Part shown: piece after piece, positions 42,200 to 59,592 of the stretch | How the letters are laid out: every line of letters begins with the position of its first letter | Position numbering within the stretch: position 1 is the stretch's first letter | NCBI RefSeq assembly: GCF_900083545.1 | Contig: NZ_LT559262.1 | Coordinates: 1,893,673-1,957,672, forward strand | Length of the DNA stretch: 64,000 nt | Direction of reading: 5' to 3' | From: Alistipes provencensis | GTDB taxonomy: Bacteria > Bacteroidota > Bacteroidia > Bacteroidales > Rikenellaceae | The notes under the pieces: model-generated | Database searches by the model: none | What the model saw: only the letters and a program-made list of their open reading frames with translations | Told to the model about the DNA's origin: nothing | Position numbers and translations under genes: made by a program

Positions 42200-42494
42200 C
42201 GGACAGCCGACGCAGGGAGGAGCGAAAAAGACGTCTGCCGCAGGCAGCGTTCGGAAAAAAATTTGACGATCAAACTTGTTTGAGAAGGCAAATTATTTTG
42301 AGAACGAAAATCCCGAAGGGATGACGGATTTCGCAACGATAAGCAGCGGCGGGATGAAAGCCTCTCCAAAAAGGGAAAGACGAGCGGCGTGTAACGCAAG
42401 TGAAGCGAAGCGAAGTCAATCCCCTTGGAAAAAGGAAAAGGCCGAGTGAAACGAGCCAATTCCTCAAGAGGGGGGGGGAGAGGACGCAAGAAAA
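42200..42494. other. Spacer between tRNA-Thr and tRNA-Tyr, repeat-like
   Basis: 295 bp without a convincing gene. It contains GGGAAAGACGAGCGGC (42373-42388) and GCGAAGTCAATCCC (42410-42423), both repeated near 63.4 kb, and a G9 run (42470-42478). Long antisense open frames here lack RBS, promoter and protein-like composition. Confidence 0.6.
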
Positions 42495-42577
42495 GGGAAG
42501 TTACCAGAGTGGCCAAATGGGGCAGACTGTAAATCTGCTGGCTTACGCCTTCGGTGGTTCGAATCCATCACTTCCCA
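42495..42577 (+). tRNA. tRNA-Tyr (GTA)
   Basis: 83 nt with a long variable arm, acceptor GGGAAGT/ACTTCCC, anticodon loop CTGTAAA, T loop TTCGAAT. Confidence 0.95.
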
Positions 42578-42670
42578 CTAAAAGAAGAGTGCCGGTTGGA
42601 GTTGCTGGGTCTCGGGCGTCGTCGAAAGGCGGCGCGAGGGAAAAGGATGACTCTGATACGGTCTGTTTTT

Positions 42671-42743
42671 GCGGAAGTAGCTCAGTTGATAGAGCATCAG
42701 CCTTCCAAGCTGAGGGTCGCGAGTTTGAGCCTCGTCTTCCGCT
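42671..42743 (+). tRNA. tRNA-Gly (TCC)
   Basis: 73 nt, acceptor GCGGAAG/CTTCCGC, anticodon loop CTTCCAA, T loop TTTGAGC. It lies 131 bp before tuf. Confidence 0.95.
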
Positions 42744-42874
42744 CCACTACGCAGCAGCGTGTGATGCGAACGCCTCCGTCGAACGGAAGGGGAGTTTGCG
42801 TCGCCCGCTTGTTCTGCGGATTGAATTTTAAAACTTTAGGACAATTTTTAACAATACTTTAAATACTTAATACT

Positions 42875-44062
42875 ATGGCAAAAGAAAAATTCGACCGGTC
42901 GAAACCGCATGTAAACATCGGTACCATCGGTCACGTAGACCACGGTAAGACCACCCTTACCGCAGCTATCACGACTGTTCTGGCTAAGAACGGCCTCTCG
43001 GAGCTCCGTTCGTTCGACTCGATCGACAACGCTCCCGAGGAGAAAGAGCGTGGTATCACGATCAACACCTCGCACGTTGAGTACCAGACGGCCAACCGCC
43101 ACTACGCTCACGTAGACTGCCCGGGCCACGCCGACTATGTGAAGAACATGGTAACGGGTGCCGCTCAGATGGACGGTGCCATTCTGGTTGTTGCCGCTAC
43201 GGACGGCCCGATGCCCCAGACCAACGAGCATGTACTGCTCGCCCGTCAGGTGAACGTGCCGCGCATCGTTGTTTTCCTGAACAAGTGCGACATGGTTGAC
43301 GATCCCGAAATGCTCGACCTCGTCGAGATGGAGGTTCGTGACCTGCTTTCGAAGTATGAGTACGATGGCGACAACGCTCCCATCATCCGTGGTTCCGCAC
43401 TCGGCGGCCTGAACGGCGAGGCCAAGTGGGAGGAGAAGATCATGGAGCTGATGAACGCTGTCGACGAGTATATTCCCATTCCCCCGCGTGAGAACGAGAA
43501 GCCGTTCCTGATGCCTGTCGAGGACGTGTTCTCGATCACCGGCCGCGGTACCGTGGTAACGGGCCGTATCGAGACCGGTGTCATCCATGTAGGTGATCCC
43601 GTTGAGATCGTAGGTCTCGAGGAGAAGATCATGACTTCGACCTGTACGGGCGTCGAGATGTTCCGCAAGCTGCTCGATCAGGGCGAGGCCGGCGACAACG
43701 TAGGTCTGCTGCTCCGCGGTATCGACAAGAAGGACGTAAAGCGCGGTATGGTACTCGCAGCGCCCAAGTCGATCACCCCGCACACGGAGTTCGAGGCTGA
43801 GGTCTACATCCTGAAGAAAGAGGAGGGTGGCCGTCACACGCCGTTCCACAACAACTATCGTCCCCAGTTCTACCTGCGTACGATGGACGTAACGGGTGAG
43901 GTTCACCTGCCCGCAGGCGTCGACATGGTTATGCCGGGCGACCACGTTACCATCACCGTGAAGCTGATCTATCCGGTGGCTCTGAACGAGGGTCTGCGTT
44001 TCGCAATCCGCGAGGGTGGCCGTACGGTAGGTGCCGGTCAGATTCTGAAAATCGTGAAGTAA
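42875..44062 (+). CDS. tuf: Translation elongation factor Tu
   Basis: 395 residues, full length. It delivers aminoacyl-tRNA to the ribosome. GTPase motifs: G1 in [11 protein letters not shown] (residues 18-28), [12 protein letters not shown] (G3), and [10 protein letters not shown] (G4). The switch I region [15 protein letters not shown] is intact. Domain 2 and 3 follow, ending AGQILKIVK. It is cotranscribed with upstream tRNAs Thr, Tyr and Gly and followed by tRNA-Trp, an ancient arrangement in Bacteroidota. Confidence 0.99.
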   Translation: MAKEKFDRSKPHVNIGTIGHVDHGKTTLTAAITTVLAKNGLSELRSFDSIDNAPEEKERGITINTSHVEYQTANRHYAHVDCPGHADYVKNMVTGAAQMDGAILVVAATDGPMPQTNEHVLLARQVNVPRIVVFLNKCDMVDDPEMLDLVEMEVRDLLSKYEYDGDNAPIIRGSALGGLNGEAKWEEKIMELMNAVDEYIPIPPRENEKPFLMPVEDVFSITGRGTVVTGRIETGVIHVGDPVEIVGLEEKIMTSTCTGVEMFRKLLDQGEAGDNVGLLLRGIDKKDVKRGMVLAAPKSITPHTEFEAEVYILKKEEGGRHTPFHNNYRPQFYLRTMDVTGEVHLPAGVDMVMPGDHVTITVKLIYPVALNEGLRFAIREGGRTVGAGQILKIVK

Positions 44063-44111
44063 TTCACTTCAGATATTCCGGGAGGCGGTAAACCGTATCG
44101 CCTCCCTTTTT

Positions 44112-44182
44112 AGGAGCATAGTTCAAGGGTAGAATAGCGGTCTCCAAAACCGTTGATGGGAGTTCGAATCTCTCTGCTCCTG
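44112..44182 (+). tRNA. tRNA-Trp (CCA)
   Basis: 71 nt, acceptor AGGAGCA/TGCTCCT, anticodon loop CTCCAAA. The discriminator G is followed by CCA (44183-44185), so the 3' end is encoded here. Confidence 0.96.
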
Positions 44183-44203
44183 CCAAGAATAAAGGAAGAA
44201 GAT

Positions 44204-44401
44204 ATGTTGAATTACATTAAAGAATCCTACAACGAGCTTGTAAACAAGGTGACGTGGCCTACGTTCCCGCAGCTCCAGAACTCGACGATCGTTGTGATGG
44301 TGGCTTCGGCCATCTTTGCCGTTGTCGTACTGGCGATGGACCTGACGTTCGAGAACATGATGGCCGCCATCTACAAGACCCTGGGTAATCTTGGTCGTTA
44401 A
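44204..44401 (+). CDS. secE: Preprotein translocase subunit SecE
   Basis: 65 residues from the ATG at 44204 (MLNYIKESYNELVNKVTWPTF), preceded by AAAGGAAGAAG. The conserved cytoplasmic amphipathic helix with NKVTWPT is followed by one transmembrane segment (VVMVASAIFAVVVLAMDL). It is the short single-span form. It stabilises the SecY channel. Confidence 0.96.
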   Translation: MLNYIKESYNELVNKVTWPTFPQLQNSTIVVMVASAIFAVVVLAMDLTFENMMAAIYKTLGNLGR

Positions 44402-44415
44402 TTTCTGCTGAAACG

Positions 44416-44976
44416 ATGAGCGAGATTAAGAAACAGTGGTATGTAGTCCGTGCTATCGGTGGCAAGGAGGCGAAGGTGAAAGAGTATATCGAAGCCGAAA
44501 TTCGCCACAACCACCTCGAGGATTACATCTCTCAGGTGCTGATCCCTACCGAAAAAGTCTATACCATCCGCAACGGTAAGAAGGTCTCGAAAGAGAAGGT
44601 TTCTTATCCGGGTTATGTGTTGGTGGAGGCCGCTTTCGTGGGGCAGATTCCCATTATAATTCGTAATACTCCCAATGTGCTGGGTTTCTTGGGCGACACC
44701 AAAGAGGACAGCCGCAAGATGAACGCCACGCCCCTGCGTCCGCAGGAGGTTGCGCGCATCCTTGGCCGCGTCGACGAGATGAACGCCATGGAGGAGGAGA
44801 ACGAAATACCATTCTTTGTCGGCGAGACCGTAAAAGTTACGGACGGTCCTTTCTCGAGCTTCCAAGGTACTATCGAGGCAGTCGACAACGAGCGCAAGAA
44901 ACTCACGGTATCGGTGAAGATATTCGGGCGCAAAACTCCTATGGAGTTGGGTTTCACTCAAGTAGAAAAAGAATAA
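44416..44976 (+). CDS. nusG: Transcription termination/antitermination factor NusG
   Basis: 186 residues. The N-terminal NGN domain starts KQWYVVRAIGGKEAKVKEYIE, with SYPGYVLVEAAF in the middle; the C-terminal KOW domain is VGETVKVTDGPFSSFQGTIE. It binds RNA polymerase and links it with Rho or the ribosome. Placed between secE and rplK as in most bacteria. Confidence 0.98.
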   Translation: MSEIKKQWYVVRAIGGKEAKVKEYIEAEIRHNHLEDYISQVLIPTEKVYTIRNGKKVSKEKVSYPGYVLVEAAFVGQIPIIIRNTPNVLGFLGDTKEDSRKMNATPLRPQEVARILGRVDEMNAMEEENEIPFFVGETVKVTDGPFSSFQGTIEAVDNERKKLTVSVKIFGRKTPMELGFTQVEKE

Positions 44977-44992
44977 TTAACCAAGGAAAACT

Positions 44993-45433
44993 ATGGCAAA
45001 AGAGGTTGCTGCATTTATTAAATTGCAGATCAAAGGTGGTGCCGCCAATCCTTCGCCCCCGGTTGGTCCCGCATTGGGTTCTAAGGGAGTCAATATCATG
45101 GACTTCTGCAAGCAGTTCAATGCGCGTACACAGGACAAGGCGGGAAAGGTTCTTCCGGTCATCATCACGGTTTACAGCGACAAATCGTTTGATTTCGTTG
45201 TAAAACAGCCGCCCGTAGCCGTTCAGCTCAAGGAAGCAGCCAAGGCTCAGAAAGGTTCCGCACAGCCCAACCGCGACAAAGTGGGACAGGTGACGTGGGA
45301 TCAGGTCCGCGAGATCGCTCAGGACAAGATGCCCGACATGAACTGCTTTACGCTGGAGGCCGCGATGCGCATGGTTGCCGGTACTGCCCGCAGTATGGGT
45401 ATCAATGTCGTCGGAGAATTTCCTAATATGTAA
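44993..45433 (+). CDS. rplK: 50S ribosomal protein L11
   Basis: 146 residues. N-terminal [20 protein letters not shown] and C-terminal rRNA-binding [16 protein letters not shown] are typical. Part of the GTPase-associated centre. Followed 11 bp later by rplA. Confidence 0.99.
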   Translation: MAKEVAAFIKLQIKGGAANPSPPVGPALGSKGVNIMDFCKQFNARTQDKAGKVLPVIITVYSDKSFDFVVKQPPVAVQLKEAAKAQKGSAQPNRDKVGQVTWDQVREIAQDKMPDMNCFTLEAAMRMVAGTARSMGINVVGEFPNM

Positions 45434-45444
45434 TTGCGAAGAAG

Positions 45445-46143
45445 ATGAGTAAGTTGACAAAAAATCAAAAGATCGCCTACGCAAAGGTGGAAGCCGCCAA
45501 GGCTTACAAACTCCCGGAGGCCGCCGCTCTTCTGAAGGAAATTACGTTCACGAAATTCGACGCCTCGGTAGATATCGACGTGCGTCTGGGCGTAGACCCG
45601 CGCAAGGCGAACCAGATGGTCCGCGGCGTGGTGACGCTGCCCCACGGAACCGGCAAGACGGTGCGTGTGCTGGTGCTCTGTACTCCCGAAAAGGAGGCCG
45701 AGGCACAGGCTGCAGGTGCCGACTATGTAGGTCTGGACGAGTATGTTGACAAAATCAAGGCCGGCTGGACCGACGTTGACGTGATCATCTGTACTCCCAA
45801 TGTGATGGGCAAGGTGGGTGCGCTGGGCCGTATTCTGGGTCCCCGCGGACTGATGCCGAACCCCAAGACCGGTACGGTGACGATGGAAGTCGGCAAAGCC
45901 GTAAGCGAGGTGAAGGCCGGTAAGATCGACTTCAAGGTCGACAAATTCGGTATCATCCACACGACGGTGGGCAAGGTGTCGTTCTCGGCGGATCAGATCG
46001 TGGAAAACGCGAAAGAGGTGCTGAATACGATCATCAAGCTCAAACCGGCTGCTGCCAAAGGTTCTTATGTGAAGAGTATCTATCTCTCGACCACCATGAG
46101 CCCCGGCGTGCAGATTGATTCCAAATCAGTAGAAACCAAATAA
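45445..46143 (+). CDS. rplA: 50S ribosomal protein L1
   Basis: 232 residues. Signatures: [40 protein letters not shown] and [11 protein letters not shown]. Binds 23S rRNA at the L1 stalk and in many bacteria represses its own operon. Confidence 0.99.
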   Translation: MSKLTKNQKIAYAKVEAAKAYKLPEAAALLKEITFTKFDASVDIDVRLGVDPRKANQMVRGVVTLPHGTGKTVRVLVLCTPEKEAEAQAAGADYVGLDEYVDKIKAGWTDVDVIICTPNVMGKVGALGRILGPRGLMPNPKTGTVTMEVGKAVSEVKAGKIDFKVDKFGIIHTTVGKVSFSADQIVENAKEVLNTIIKLKPAAAKGSYVKSIYLSTTMSPGVQIDSKSVETK

Positions 46144-46160
46144 GAAGGAGGAGAGAAGAG

Positions 46161-46685
46161 ATGACTAAGGAAGAAAAACTGGTTGTAATTAACAACCTTG
46201 CCGAGCAGCTCCGGGCTTATCCTCACTTCTACATCGCCGACATCGAGTCGCTGAACGCCGAGCAGACTGCTGCCCTGCGCCGCAAGTGCTTCGAAAGCGA
46301 TGTGAAACTGGTGGTGGCCAAGAACACCCTTCTGGGCAAAGCCCTCGAGAAGGTGGAGAAGGCCGACGCTGATCTGGTAAAAGTATTGGAGGGTCCTACC
46401 TCGATTATGTTCGCTCATGTTGCGAAGGCTCCCGCTGTGCTTATCAAGGAGTTCCGCAAGAAATCGGACAAACCCGTCCTGAAAGCGGCTTTCGCCGAGG
46501 GATGCGTTTATGTGGGCGACAATCAACTGGACGCTCTGTGTAACATCAAGTCGAAGGAGGAGCTTATCGGCGATATCATCGCTCTGCTGCAGTCCCCGGC
46601 GAAGAATGTTATCTCTGCATTGCAGGCTAATGCAGGCCAAAAGATTGCGGGCATCGTGAAGACGCTCGAATCGAGAAACAATTAA
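46161..46685 (+). CDS. rplJ: 50S ribosomal protein L10
   Basis: 174 residues. Begins [16 protein letters not shown], with [20 protein letters not shown] and the C-terminal helix that holds L7/L12 dimers. Good Shine-Dalgarno-like AAGGAGGAG 10 bp upstream. Confidence 0.98.
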   Translation: MTKEEKLVVINNLAEQLRAYPHFYIADIESLNAEQTAALRRKCFESDVKLVVAKNTLLGKALEKVEKADADLVKVLEGPTSIMFAHVAKAPAVLIKEFRKKSDKPVLKAAFAEGCVYVGDNQLDALCNIKSKEELIGDIIALLQSPAKNVISALQANAGQKIAGIVKTLESRNN

Positions 46686-46728
46686 TTTCACAAACAAGAA
46701 TCAAAAACAAATTAATAAGCTTACAACT

Positions 46729-47106
46729 ATGGCAGACGTAAAGAAACTTGCTGAAGAACTGGTTAACCTGAAGGTTACCGAGGTAAACGAACTCGCTCAG
46801 ATCCTCAAGGAGGAGTATGGCATTGAGCCGGCTGCTGCCGCTGTTGCCGTTGCAGCTCCCGCTGCAGGCGCCGGTGAGGCCGCTGCTGCCGAGAAGTCGA
46901 CGTTCGACGTGATCCTGAAGAACGCCGGTCAGGCCAAGCTCCAGGTTATCAAGGTCGTGAAGGACATCGCAGGTCTTTCGCTGGGCGACGCCAAGGCTCT
47001 CGTTGACGGTGCTCCCAAGGCTGTTAAGGAGGGTGTCTCCAAGGAAGAGGCTGAGCAGATCAAAGGCCAGCTCGAGGAGGCAGGTGCAGAAGTTGAGCTC
47101 AAGTAG
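46729..47106 (+). CDS. rplL: 50S ribosomal protein L7/L12
   Basis: 125 residues. N-terminal dimerisation helix ([17 protein letters not shown]), an Ala/Gly-rich hinge, and the factor-binding C-terminal domain ([35 protein letters not shown]). 43 bp after rplJ. Confidence 0.98.
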   Translation: MADVKKLAEELVNLKVTEVNELAQILKEEYGIEPAAAAVAVAAPAAGAGEAAAAEKSTFDVILKNAGQAKLQVIKVVKDIAGLSLGDAKALVDGAPKAVKEGVSKEEAEQIKGQLEEAGAEVELK

Positions 47107-47136
47107 CATTGCTGCTTAAGTCTCAGCAGACAATCA

Positions 47137-47175
47137 GGTATAGGGCTAACCGGAGGTGTTAGCTCTATGCCTTTT
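47137..47175 (+). terminator. Attenuating hairpin between rplL and rpoB
   Basis: A 14-bp stem (47137-47150 / 47158-47171, two wobbles) followed by TTTTCTT. Its place matches the partial terminator that lowers rpoBC relative to ribosomal protein genes in other bacteria. The remaining 160 bp to rpoB hold no ORF. Confidence 0.75.
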
Positions 47176-47338
47176 CTTGGTCTAAAGACTGGAAGTGCCG
47201 ATCAGGAGCTGTGTCCGGTTTTTGGAAGAAAATGCTCCCGGGGCGAAGGACGCCTGAATACGGGGGCATTGGCGGGATAGAAGGCCCGCAATTTTGGGGA
47301 GCGTAACCCATTACACTTCAACTAATTTGGATTTTACG

Positions 47339-51199
<3,861 letters not shown>

Positions 51200-51235
51200 G
51201 GTGTATTTAAGAGGAAAAGAAAAACGAGAACAAAT

Positions 51236-55495
<4,260 letters not shown>

Positions 55496-55535
55496 GTTGC
55501 GATGGGTGTGGAGTAATCCCGCTCCGGATATATCG

Positions 55536-55567
55536 AAAAAGCCCCTCCCGTTCGGGAGGGGCTTTTT
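55536..55567. terminator. Bidirectional terminator between rpoC and the pectate lyase gene
   Basis: A perfect 14-bp stem (55536-55549 / 55554-55567) with GTTC loop, A5 and T5 on either side. It serves the two convergent genes. Confidence 0.95.
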
Positions 55568-55584
55568 CATTGGGAATCGGCCGG

Positions 55585-57852
55585 CTACTCGAAGGCGACG
55601 GACTGGCCGTTGATTTTCATGTCGCTGAAAACGGCTTCCGAGGTTTTCTTGCTGTCGCCGCTGTTGGCCGCAAGGCCGAGTAGCAACTTCCCGTCCTCGG
55701 GAAGTCCGCTGATGGTTACGGACTTCTCCGCACCGAACGTCGCGCCTCCGTCGAGCGAATAGGAAACGGAGAATTTGTCGCCTGCGCGTACGAGTCGCAC
55801 GATGGGTTTTGCCCCTTCGGTTGTGGCGTCCGGAGCGCCTAATGCACCCTTGTTACCTTTTCCGGCGGCTTCGCTCCGGTTGGAGTAGTAGAACCCCGAG
55901 AGGCTTCGGGCCGCCATGGCGTGGATGAAATCGCCGCCCGATGCTGTTGTCACGTCGGGAGTGACCAGCAGGCCGGCCAATGCCTGATTGGTTTCTTTCA
56001 GGGCGGAAAAGGAGTCGACCTGTGCGGTCGCCACGAAATCGCCCGTAACCTCCCGATAGACGAATCCGAAGCTCTGTGCGCCGCTTTCGAATTTGCCGCA
56101 GGCCGTGAGTGTCAGCCGGCTCCCGTCGCAGACGGCTGTTGCAGGGGTCGTGCCGTTGGAAAGCAACGTCCAGCCGTTGCCGAGGTCGCTGCCGCCGGGC
56201 GTGGGGTCAGGATCGGTTCCCGGATCGGGGTCCGTGCCGCCGCCCGAGATGCCGCCGTTGTCAACCTCTTTCGGAGCTGTGGCGTAACCCGTCAGCTTGC
56301 CCACTCCGGCAGCCGAGGGTATGATCTCCGCGAGCCGTTCGGCATCGTCGACGATGTAGCCGTACGCGGGTTTGAAATCTTCGTAGGTGTACGGAGTCGC
56401 GAGTTTTGCGCCGTTGTAGGCTTTGTACTCCACGTTGGTGAAGGGGTAGGGCGACGTGATGTCGGCGGGTATGTTGTTGAAGACATTGCCGCGTTCGTAG
56501 AGGTATCCGGCTTCCGATCCCTGTAGGTTCGAGACCCAACTGCTGCCGCTCGGCTTGGCCGGGAAGGTACAGATGTCGGTAGGCAGTTTCACCCCCTCGA
56601 AGCAGTTGTCCTCGACGAGCACCATCGCTCCGTAGGCACTGCCGACACCGTAGGTGGTCACTTGGTTGAAGTAGTTGTTGTAGACGTGGGCGCGGCCGAA
56701 GCGGACGCGCGGGTGGCGCGAACTCGACAGGTCGAAGAAGTTGTGGTGGAACGTCACGGTGATCTTCGAGTCCGCCGTCTGGCTGTTCGAATGGCCCACA
56801 AGACACGATTTCTGGGTCTTGATGAAGTGGCACCACGATACGGTGACGTTACAACTCTGGTGCGTCACGTCGCACGAACCGTCCTCATAGTCCTTGGTCT
56901 GGTTCATCGACTCGAAGGTACAATGGTCTACCCAGACCTTTTCGGTTTCCTGCATCGAGATACCGTCGGCACCGTTGTCGGCTTTGGGCATTTTGATGTA
57001 GATATTGCGGATGACGATGTTCGAGGCCCTTTTGAGGAAGAATCCGATATTCTCCATCCGGAAATCGTCGGTGCCGCAAACCGTGATGTTCTTCGTGTCT
57101 TTGATGTCGAACCAAGGCGAACCGCTGTCGCGGCCGTTCTCCTTGGTGAATTTGCCGCTCAGCCAGACAATGGCCGGAACCTCGCTCTTGTTCTTCTCGC
57201 GCAGTTTGAGCCATTCGCAGAATTTGTTGCCGTCGTTGAAATGGTGTATGTTGGCCTCGGTGGCTGCGGCGCCGCCCGTCGTGCCTTCGGCATAGCCATA
57301 AAGTTTGTCCAGTTCGACGTTGCCCGTGACGGGTGGCGTCGGAACGTCCGGATCGGGGTCGGGTTCCGGGTCCGGACCGGGGTTCTCGACCGGTTTGCCG
57401 CCGCCCTCCTGCTCGGTGATGTTGGCAATGCGGACAGAGCCTCCTTCTGCGACGATGTCGGCATGGATCAGGACTTTCCGGCCGATGAGTTCGGGGTGGT
57501 CGACGACGTTCAGGCAGGCCTGAATCTCGGAGCCCTCCGGCAGTTCTACGCGAACGCACTTTTCGGGACGGTACTCGTTGGCCTTCGATGCCAGCAGGAT
57601 GTTGCTGCGCGATGGGGTGTCGGAACCGACCGACATCGTGGTGACAGCGGCTTCGGCGCCGACGATGTAGCCTTTGATCCACACCTCGCTTTTCCCGTCG
57701 ATGCCGTCGAGGTTGCCGACGAGGAGGGGGTCTTCCTTAGTCCCCGCGGGAGTCGTCGCAGGCGGTGTTGTCCCGGGATCTTCGGTCTTGTCGTCGCTGC
57801 ATCCTCCGCCGAGCAGCGGAACGGCCAGCATGAGCAGTAGAAATCGTTTCAT
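55585..57852 (-). CDS. Multidomain PL1-family pectate lyase lipoprotein
   Basis: 755 residues. A lipoprotein signal (LLGGGC) is followed by a DUF6359-like OB domain (about 40-155; GTKEDPLLVGNLDG, VWIKGYIVGAEA), an Asp-Pro linker (PDPEPDPDPDVP), and a parallel beta-helix lyase (about 180-555) with KVWVDHCTFESMN, DVTHQSCNVTVSWCHF and the catalytic Arg region SSRHPRVRFGRAHVYNNYF. A second Asp-Pro linker leads to a C-terminal beta-sandwich (about 580-755; GDFVATAQVDSF, FSVSYSLDGGATF), like DUF1349 glycan-binding units. It cleaves polygalacturonan by Ca2+-dependent beta-elimination. It is not next to a SusCD pair. Confidence 0.9.
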   Translation of the reverse strand: MKRFLLLMLAVPLLGGGCSDDKTEDPGTTPPATTPAGTKEDPLLVGNLDGIDGKSEVWIKGYIVGAEAAVTTMSVGSDTPSRSNILLASKANEYRPEKCVRVELPEGSEIQACLNVVDHPELIGRKVLIHADIVAEGGSVRIANITEQEGGGKPVENPGPDPEPDPDPDVPTPPVTGNVELDKLYGYAEGTTGGAAATEANIHHFNDGNKFCEWLKLREKNKSEVPAIVWLSGKFTKENGRDSGSPWFDIKDTKNITVCGTDDFRMENIGFFLKRASNIVIRNIYIKMPKADNGADGISMQETEKVWVDHCTFESMNQTKDYEDGSCDVTHQSCNVTVSWCHFIKTQKSCLVGHSNSQTADSKITVTFHHNFFDLSSSRHPRVRFGRAHVYNNYFNQVTTYGVGSAYGAMVLVEDNCFEGVKLPTDICTFPAKPSGSSWVSNLQGSEAGYLYERGNVFNNIPADITSPYPFTNVEYKAYNGAKLATPYTYEDFKPAYGYIVDDAERLAEIIPSAAGVGKLTGYATAPKEVDNGGISGGGTDPDPGTDPDPTPGGSDLGNGWTLLSNGTTPATAVCDGSRLTLTACGKFESGAQSFGFVYREVTGDFVATAQVDSFSALKETNQALAGLLVTPDVTTASGGDFIHAMAARSLSGFYYSNRSEAAGKGNKGALGAPDATTEGAKPIVRLVRAGDKFSVSYSLDGGATFGAEKSVTISGLPEDGKLLLGLAANSGDSKKTSEAVFSDMKINGQSVAFE

Positions 57853-57896
57853 AGGGTCTTATGGTTTTAGGTTGATGTTGCCGATAACAAAATTAA

Positions 57897-57919
57897 CCCG
57901 CCGGAGGTTATCCGGCGGG
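57897..57919 (-). terminator. Terminator of the serine dehydratase gene
   Basis: Perfect 8-bp stem CCCGCCGG/CCGGCGGG, 7-nt loop, followed on the minus strand by TTAATTTTG. Confidence 0.75.
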
Positions 57920-57981
57920 GAAATTCTATCCGTTTACAAGGAAAAATTGTCGCAGCGGGTCGGAATCCCGCCGGGATGCGT

Positions 57982-59187
<1,206 letters not shown>

Positions 59188-59206
59188 AATCGTGATTTTA
59201 CGGGAG

Positions 59207-59214
59207 TAAAGATA
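59207..59214 (-). promoter_or_regulatory. -7 box of the serine dehydratase gene
   Basis: Minus strand TATCTTTA, about 20 bp before the ATG at 59187; final base off consensus and no TTG at standard spacing. Confidence 0.45.
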
Positions 59215-59223
59215 GGTAAAATT

Positions 59224-59242
59224 CTACAAGAAAAGGAGGAAT
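59224..59242 (+). repeat. 19-bp repeat also present in the tRNA-Arg hairpin
   Basis: CTACAAGAAAAGGAGGAAT occurs here, at 59335-59353, and inverted at 59358-59376. Confidence 0.9.
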
Positions 59243-59330
59243 AAACGTTTCTCACTTTTTACACTGCGCAGATGTGCGGAAGTCTCCCTTTTCAAAGGGG
59301 GATTTAGGGGGATTGTCTGTATGGGCCCAA

Positions 59331-59380
59331 GGGGCTACAAGAAAAGGAGGAATATTAATTCCTCCTTTTCTTGTAGCCCC
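59331..59380. repeat. 23-bp perfect inverted repeat overlapping the tRNA-Arg 3' end
   Basis: Arms 59331-59353 and 59358-59380 with an ATTA loop. On the minus strand the first arm begins inside the tRNA acceptor stem (GGGGCTA). It could fold into a strong hairpin just behind the tRNA. Confidence 0.92.
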
Positions 59381-59445
59381 ACCGCGACTCGAACGCGAAT
59401 TTAGGGTTTAGGAAACCCTCGTTCTATCCCTTGAACTATGGAGCC
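59374..59445 (-). tRNA. tRNA-Arg (CCT)
   Basis: 72 nt, acceptor GGCTCCA/TGGGGCT (wobble pairs), anticodon loop TTCCTAA, T loop TTCGAGT. CCA not encoded. Its 3' end is part of a long inverted repeat. Confidence 0.94.
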
Positions 59446-59482
59446 GTTAAACAATGCGGCGCGTCCGTCGCCGAACGCACCG

Positions 59483-59513
59483 CAAAGATAGTGCAAGCTG
59501 AATGCAAAAGCAA
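59483..59513 (-). promoter_or_regulatory. Promoter of tRNA-Arg
   Basis: On the minus strand TTG (59513-59511), 20-bp spacer, TATCTTTG (59490-59483). Confidence 0.7.
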
Positions 59514-59550
59514 ACTTTGCTTGTATTTTGCTGAGGCGCCGCCTATCTAA

Positions 59551-59569
59551 GCCGGGGTTTATTCCCGGC
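59551..59569 (-). terminator. Hairpin downstream of the FadL-type gene
   Basis: GCCGGG/CCCGGC with a 7-nt loop, 24 bp after the porin stop on the minus strand; T-rich sequence precedes rather than follows it, so termination is uncertain. Confidence 0.4.
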
Positions 59570-59592
59570 AAAGATAACAATTTTTTCGTTTT

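Noticed and set aside
41965..42516. Minus-strand ORF of 183 codons over tRNA-Thr
   Set aside because: It covers the two promoters and a tRNA on the other strand and has no recognisable domain.
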